NCBI GenBank assembly: GCA_016198915.1
Contig: JACQHS010000076.1
Location: 1 to 18,313, forward strand
DNA length: 18,313 nt
Source of the DNA: Candidatus Omnitrophota bacterium
GTDB lineage: Bacteria > Omnitrophota > Gorgyraeia > Aquiviventales > Aquiviventaceae
Reading direction: 5' to 3'
Shown here: one piece after another, positions 16,888 through 18,313 of the stretch
Position numbering within the stretch: the stretch's first letter is position 1
Layout: every line of letters begins with the position of its first letter
Program-made: the position numbers and the translations under genes
Notes under the pieces: model-generated
Databases searched by the model: none
Told to the model about the DNA's origin: nothing
The model's input: only the letters and a program-made list of their open reading frames with translations

Positions 16888-16903
16888 AGCACGCCGCGTG
16901 CCA
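16888..16903 (-). promoter_or_regulatory. Predicted sigma-54 (-24/-12) promoter of the exopolysaccharide operon
   Basis: The minus strand reads TGGCACG-CGGC-GTGCT. This matches the sigma-54 consensus TGGCACG-N4-TTGCW at every position except the first T of the -12 element, with the required GG-to-GC spacing. It lies in the gap between dgkA and wza, points towards wza, and predicts a start near 16877, leaving a leader of about 89 bases. rpoN and an NtrC-type activator are encoded in the same window. Confidence 0.78.
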
Positions 16904-16917
16904 GATCCATGCCGCCT

Positions 16918-16956
16918 TCGGCACCAGCCTCCCTTGAACCAAGGGGGAGGCGCCGA
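16918..16956 (-). repeat. Strong inverted repeat / hairpin upstream of the wza promoter
   Basis: The arms are TCGGC and GCCGA (16918-16922 with 16952-16956) around an inner pair GCCTCCCTTG (16927-16936) and CAAGGGGGAGGC (16940-16951) with a three-base loop and a two-base bulge. It lies downstream of dgkA and about 15 bp upstream of the -24 element. No T-run follows it in the dgkA direction, so it is not a standard intrinsic terminator. It could end the dgkA transcript in another way or bind a regulator centred near -61. Confidence 0.5.
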
Positions 16957-17036
16957 TGCGAAAAGTCTGCTGCGCGTGCGACACCTTGTGGCTTTTTTGC
17001 TCACAGGGAGATTGCCGCGCCGCGCACCAGCTAAGA

Positions 17037-17450
17037 CTAGCGCAACAGGTAGGGGCCGAAGGTCAGGCAGCCGATGAGGATAGCCATCAGGCTCGCGACG
17101 AGGACGCAGCCGGCGGCGAGGTCCTTGACTTGGCGGGCAAGGGGATCAGGGGCAAGGCCAACGGCAAGGTCGATCGTCTGTTCGATGGCGGTATTCATCA
17201 GCTCCGAAAAGATGACCAGGCCGATCGCAAAGCTCACCCAGAGCCATTCGATCAGCGCAAGGCGAACCCACACGCCGACGCCGATGACCATCGCGGCGAC
17301 GCAGAGCTGAACGCGCAGATTCGGCTGGGTGCGCCACGCGTCACGCAGGCCCTCCAGCGCGCAGCGCAACGAGTTACGCCTCGTCCGACAGCGATAGGGA
17401 TGCGGTGCTTCGAGAACAGTTCCCTGAAACTGTACGATTCGGTTGATCAT
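17037..17450 (-). CDS. dgkA: Diacylglycerol kinase / undecaprenol kinase (DgkA family)
   Basis: A small integral membrane kinase of 137 residues with three hydrophobic helices (about 50-64, 68-84, 113-133). The family signature is present: ALEGLRDAWR (31-40), the active-site region ELMNTAIE (83-90) with Glu83 and Glu90 spaced like the catalytic glutamates of DgkA, and DPLARQVKDLAAGCVL (102-117). The enzyme phosphorylates diacylglycerol or, in many bacteria, undecaprenol. The second activity would feed the undecaprenyl phosphate needed by the adjacent exopolysaccharide pathway; substrate choice cannot be read here. The ATG overlaps the four-helix-bundle gene's stop as ATGA. The N-terminal 20 residues are longer and more polar than the minimal family core. 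Confidence 0.92.
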   Translation of the reverse strand: MINRIVQFQGTVLEAPHPYRCRTRRNSLRCALEGLRDAWRTQPNLRVQLCVAAMVIGVGVWVRLALIEWLWVSFAIGLVIFSELMNTAIEQTIDLAVGLAPDPLARQVKDLAAGCVLVASLMAILIGCLTFGPYLLR

Positions 17451-17821
17451 GGGACGAAATGCACCAGTGTCTTCAGGAGGCGGTCGACATCGCGCTGCAA
17501 GATGGCCAGCCGCCGTCCTTCGATTCGACTCAGGACGGCGCGAAGCGGCGAGCGGCTCATCTTGAGGTAGGCGTCAAGCGCGGCCAGGGACACCTGGGCT
17601 TGCCGGTAGCAGCGGCGTTTCTCGCGCTTGACCGAATGGCGGAATCCTGACGCGATGTTCGCAGGAATCGAGAGGCTGGCTCGACGCATCTGCGGGATCA
17701 GGTCGAAGGGTTCAGCATCCGGAAACCGGTTCGTGACCGTGTGGATCTCATCCGCCAGCGCCTTCGCCTTCTGCCACACCAGCCATCGTCGATAGGGGTT
17801 GGAGCGCTTTACCGTGCGCAT
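17447..17821 (-). CDS. S23-type four-helix-bundle protein
   Basis: A 124-residue protein of the four-helix-bundle family first noticed as an open frame within 23S rRNA intervening sequences. The landmark is the RRASLSIPANIASGF segment (47-61; the family usually reads RRA-SIP-NIAEG), preceded by LVWQKAKALADEIH (14-27) and followed by long amphipathic, Arg-rich helices. Here it is an ordinary chromosomal gene, not inside an rRNA. Its biochemical function is unknown in the family. MRTVKRSNPYRRW at 17821 starts two bases after the HTH gene's stop; a longer open frame upstream is only coding of that HTH gene in another frame. It is sandwiched between a DNA-binding protein and a lipid kinase and probably shares their sigma-54 promoter. 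Confidence 0.88.
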   Translation of the reverse strand: MRTVKRSNPYRRWLVWQKAKALADEIHTVTNRFPDAEPFDLIPQMRRASLSIPANIASGFRHSVKREKRRCYRQAQVSLAALDAYLKMSRSPLRAVLSRIEGRRLAILQRDVDRLLKTLVHFVP

Positions 17822-17823
17822 GG

Positions 17824-18012
17824 TCAGTACACCGCCTCCAGGAGAGTCTTCATCTCTTCGACGTCTTCCTTGGAGTAGGTTCTCCATCCCCGCCAGTCCC
17901 GCTTGGCCCGCTTGATCTTGCCGGCCTTCTCCCACCGGGTAATGGTCTTGGCTGTCACCCCAAGCTGTCTGGCAACCTCTGTGATGCTCAATCGAGAATC
18001 CAGCGTCATCAT
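17824..18012 (-). CDS. Small MerR-like helix-turn-helix DNA-binding protein
   Basis: A 62-residue protein consisting almost entirely of a MerR/excisionase-type winged HTH: SITEVARQLGVTAKTITRWE (9-28) is the HTH, and the following KIKRAKRDWRGWRTYSKEDV (32-51) matches the wing with the conserved R-Y-S-x-x-D pattern. The effector and dimerisation helix of full MerR proteins is missing, so it cannot sense a ligand in the usual way. Two adjacent ATGs (18012 and 18009) follow GGGAGG directly, and a second CGGAGG lies 12 bases upstream, so the exact start is uncertain. It heads a three-gene unit with the S23-type and dgkA genes. A perfect inverted repeat in its leader is a candidate target. Confidence 0.88.
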   Translation of the reverse strand: MMTLDSRLSITEVARQLGVTAKTITRWEKAGKIKRAKRDWRGWRTYSKEDVEEMKTLLEAVY

Positions 18013-18049
18013 CCTCCCACAAAACCTCCGATAGGCGAGGTTCACATAG

Positions 18050-18066
18050 GACTGTCCAAGACAGTC
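18050..18066. repeat. Perfect 7-bp inverted repeat at the predicted start of the merR-S23-dgkA transcript
   Basis: The arms GACTGTC and GACAGTC flank a three-base centre (18050-18066). It covers the predicted sigma-54 transcription start (about 18061), a position suited to an operator or to a hairpin at the RNA's 5' end. The MerR-like protein encoded next is an obvious candidate binder, by inference. Confidence 0.55.
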
Positions 18067-18071
18067 ATAGA

Positions 18072-18087
18072 AGCACAGGGCGTGCCA
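18072..18087 (-). promoter_or_regulatory. Predicted sigma-54 (-24/-12) promoter of the merR-S23-dgkA unit
   Basis: The minus strand reads TGGCACG-CCCT-GTGCT, matching TGGCACG-N4-TTGCW except for the first base of the -12 element, which deviates in the same way as in the wza promoter. It lies in the 170-bp gap after the secretion ATPase gene and points towards the HTH gene. The predicted start is near 18061, giving a leader of about 50 bases. Confidence 0.77.
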
Positions 18088-18182
18088 GGAGGTGGGCCAG
18101 ACAAAGAGAGCTTCGCTGTCTTCGAACAAGAGGGGGGTGGGACGGCTCGGTGTTGGAAAAGCGCAACAAAAAGTCTAAATTT

Positions 18183-18313
18183 TCAACGGTGCTCGGAGGG
18201 AAGCACGCGGCTCAGCTCCTCGAGGCTGGTGACACCCGCCTCGGCCTTCTGCCAGCCGGACTGCGCCAGGCTCATCATGCCCTGTGCAAGGGCGGACTGT
18301 CGAATCTGCGAGC
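18183..18313 (-). CDS. GspE/PilB-type secretion ATPase, C-terminal fragment (5' truncated by window edge)
   Basis: Only the last 42 residues are in the window (frame from 18311, TGA at 18183). The string IRQSALAQGMMSLAQSGWQK, followed by AEAGVTSLEELSRVLP, is the characteristic C-terminus of type II secretion / type IV pilus assembly ATPases, where G-(V/I)-T-(S/T)-(L/I)-E-E-(L/V)-x-R-V ends the protein. These hexameric ATPases power pseudopilus or pilus assembly at the inner membrane. GspE and PilB cannot be told apart from this piece. No T-rich intrinsic terminator hairpin is visible in the 170 bp that follow. It is read in the same direction as the downstream genes but is separated from them by a predicted sigma-54 promoter. 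Confidence 0.85.
   Translation of the reverse strand, partial: SQIRQSALAQGMMSLAQSGWQKAEAGVTSLEELSRVLPSEHR

Noticed and set aside
16956..17570. Plus-strand open frame starting with a Cys-rich stretch (MRKVCCACDTLWLFC)
   Set aside because: Most of it is antisense to the dgkA and S23-type genes, and there is no ribosome site or conserved pattern to support a real small protein.
18099..18121. Imperfect dyad AGACA...TGTCT upstream of the merR-side promoter as an activator binding site
   Set aside because: Its centre lies only about 49 bp before the predicted start, too close for a typical enhancer-binding site, and the inner positions pair poorly.
1..18313. CRISPR arrays, tRNA or rRNA genes, insertion sequences, attachment sites
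   Set aside because: No spaced repeat series, cloverleaf-like or rRNA-like segment, transposase or terminal repeats were seen on either strand.

Overview
The window reads as high-GC chromosomal DNA (roughly 60-65% by eye) from a Gram-negative, two-membrane bacterium, because it encodes a Wza-type outer-membrane polysaccharide exporter. Its mix of genes (a polysaccharide deacetylase and a FemAB-like protein of the types usually seen beside exosortase/XrtA, a small S23-type four-helix-bundle protein, a PocR-GAF sensor) resembles uncultivated lineages such as NC10, Nitrospirota or Omnitrophota. The sequence alone does not settle the taxon.

Layout. Position 2-679 (+) is the 3' half of rpoN (sigma-54). 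Everything else lies on the minus strand and is read from right to left. At the far right edge (18183-18313) is the last part of a GspE/PilB-type secretion ATPase. Then comes a small unit of merR-like HTH gene, S23-type four-helix-bundle gene and dgkA-type lipid kinase gene (18012 to 17037). A 248-bp gap follows, and then a ten-gene exopolysaccharide operon (16788 to 4280): Wza export protein, Wzz chain-length protein, Wzx flippase, Wzy/ligase, polysaccharide deacetylase, a very large triple glycosyltransferase, FemAB-like protein, DUF3473-type deacetylase, an unknown membrane protein and the initiating phosphoglycosyl transferase. The operon is followed by three regulatory genes (4190 to 676): a soluble PAS histidine kinase, an NtrC-type sigma-54 activator and a PocR-GAF sensor. 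No gene-free stretch exceeds 300 bp.

How it works together. The phosphoglycosyl transferase loads the first sugar phosphate on undecaprenyl phosphate. The glycosyltransferases extend the repeat unit, Wzx flips it, the Wzy-like protein polymerises it, and Wzz and Wza set length and export. The deacetylases and the FemAB-like protein probably modify or process the polymer, and DgkA can supply undecaprenyl phosphate.

The most interesting signal is regulatory. Two intergenic sites, one before wza (16888-16903) and one before the merR-S23-dgkA unit (18072-18087), both read TGGCACG-N4-GTGCT on the minus strand. This is a near-perfect sigma-54 -24/-12 promoter with the same single deviation in each. 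With rpoN and an NtrC-type activator on the same segment, the window looks like a self-contained sigma-54-controlled exopolysaccharide island. The regulatory genes themselves appear to have a separate sigma-70-like promoter (4206-4234). A perfect inverted repeat sits on the predicted start of the second sigma-54 transcript.
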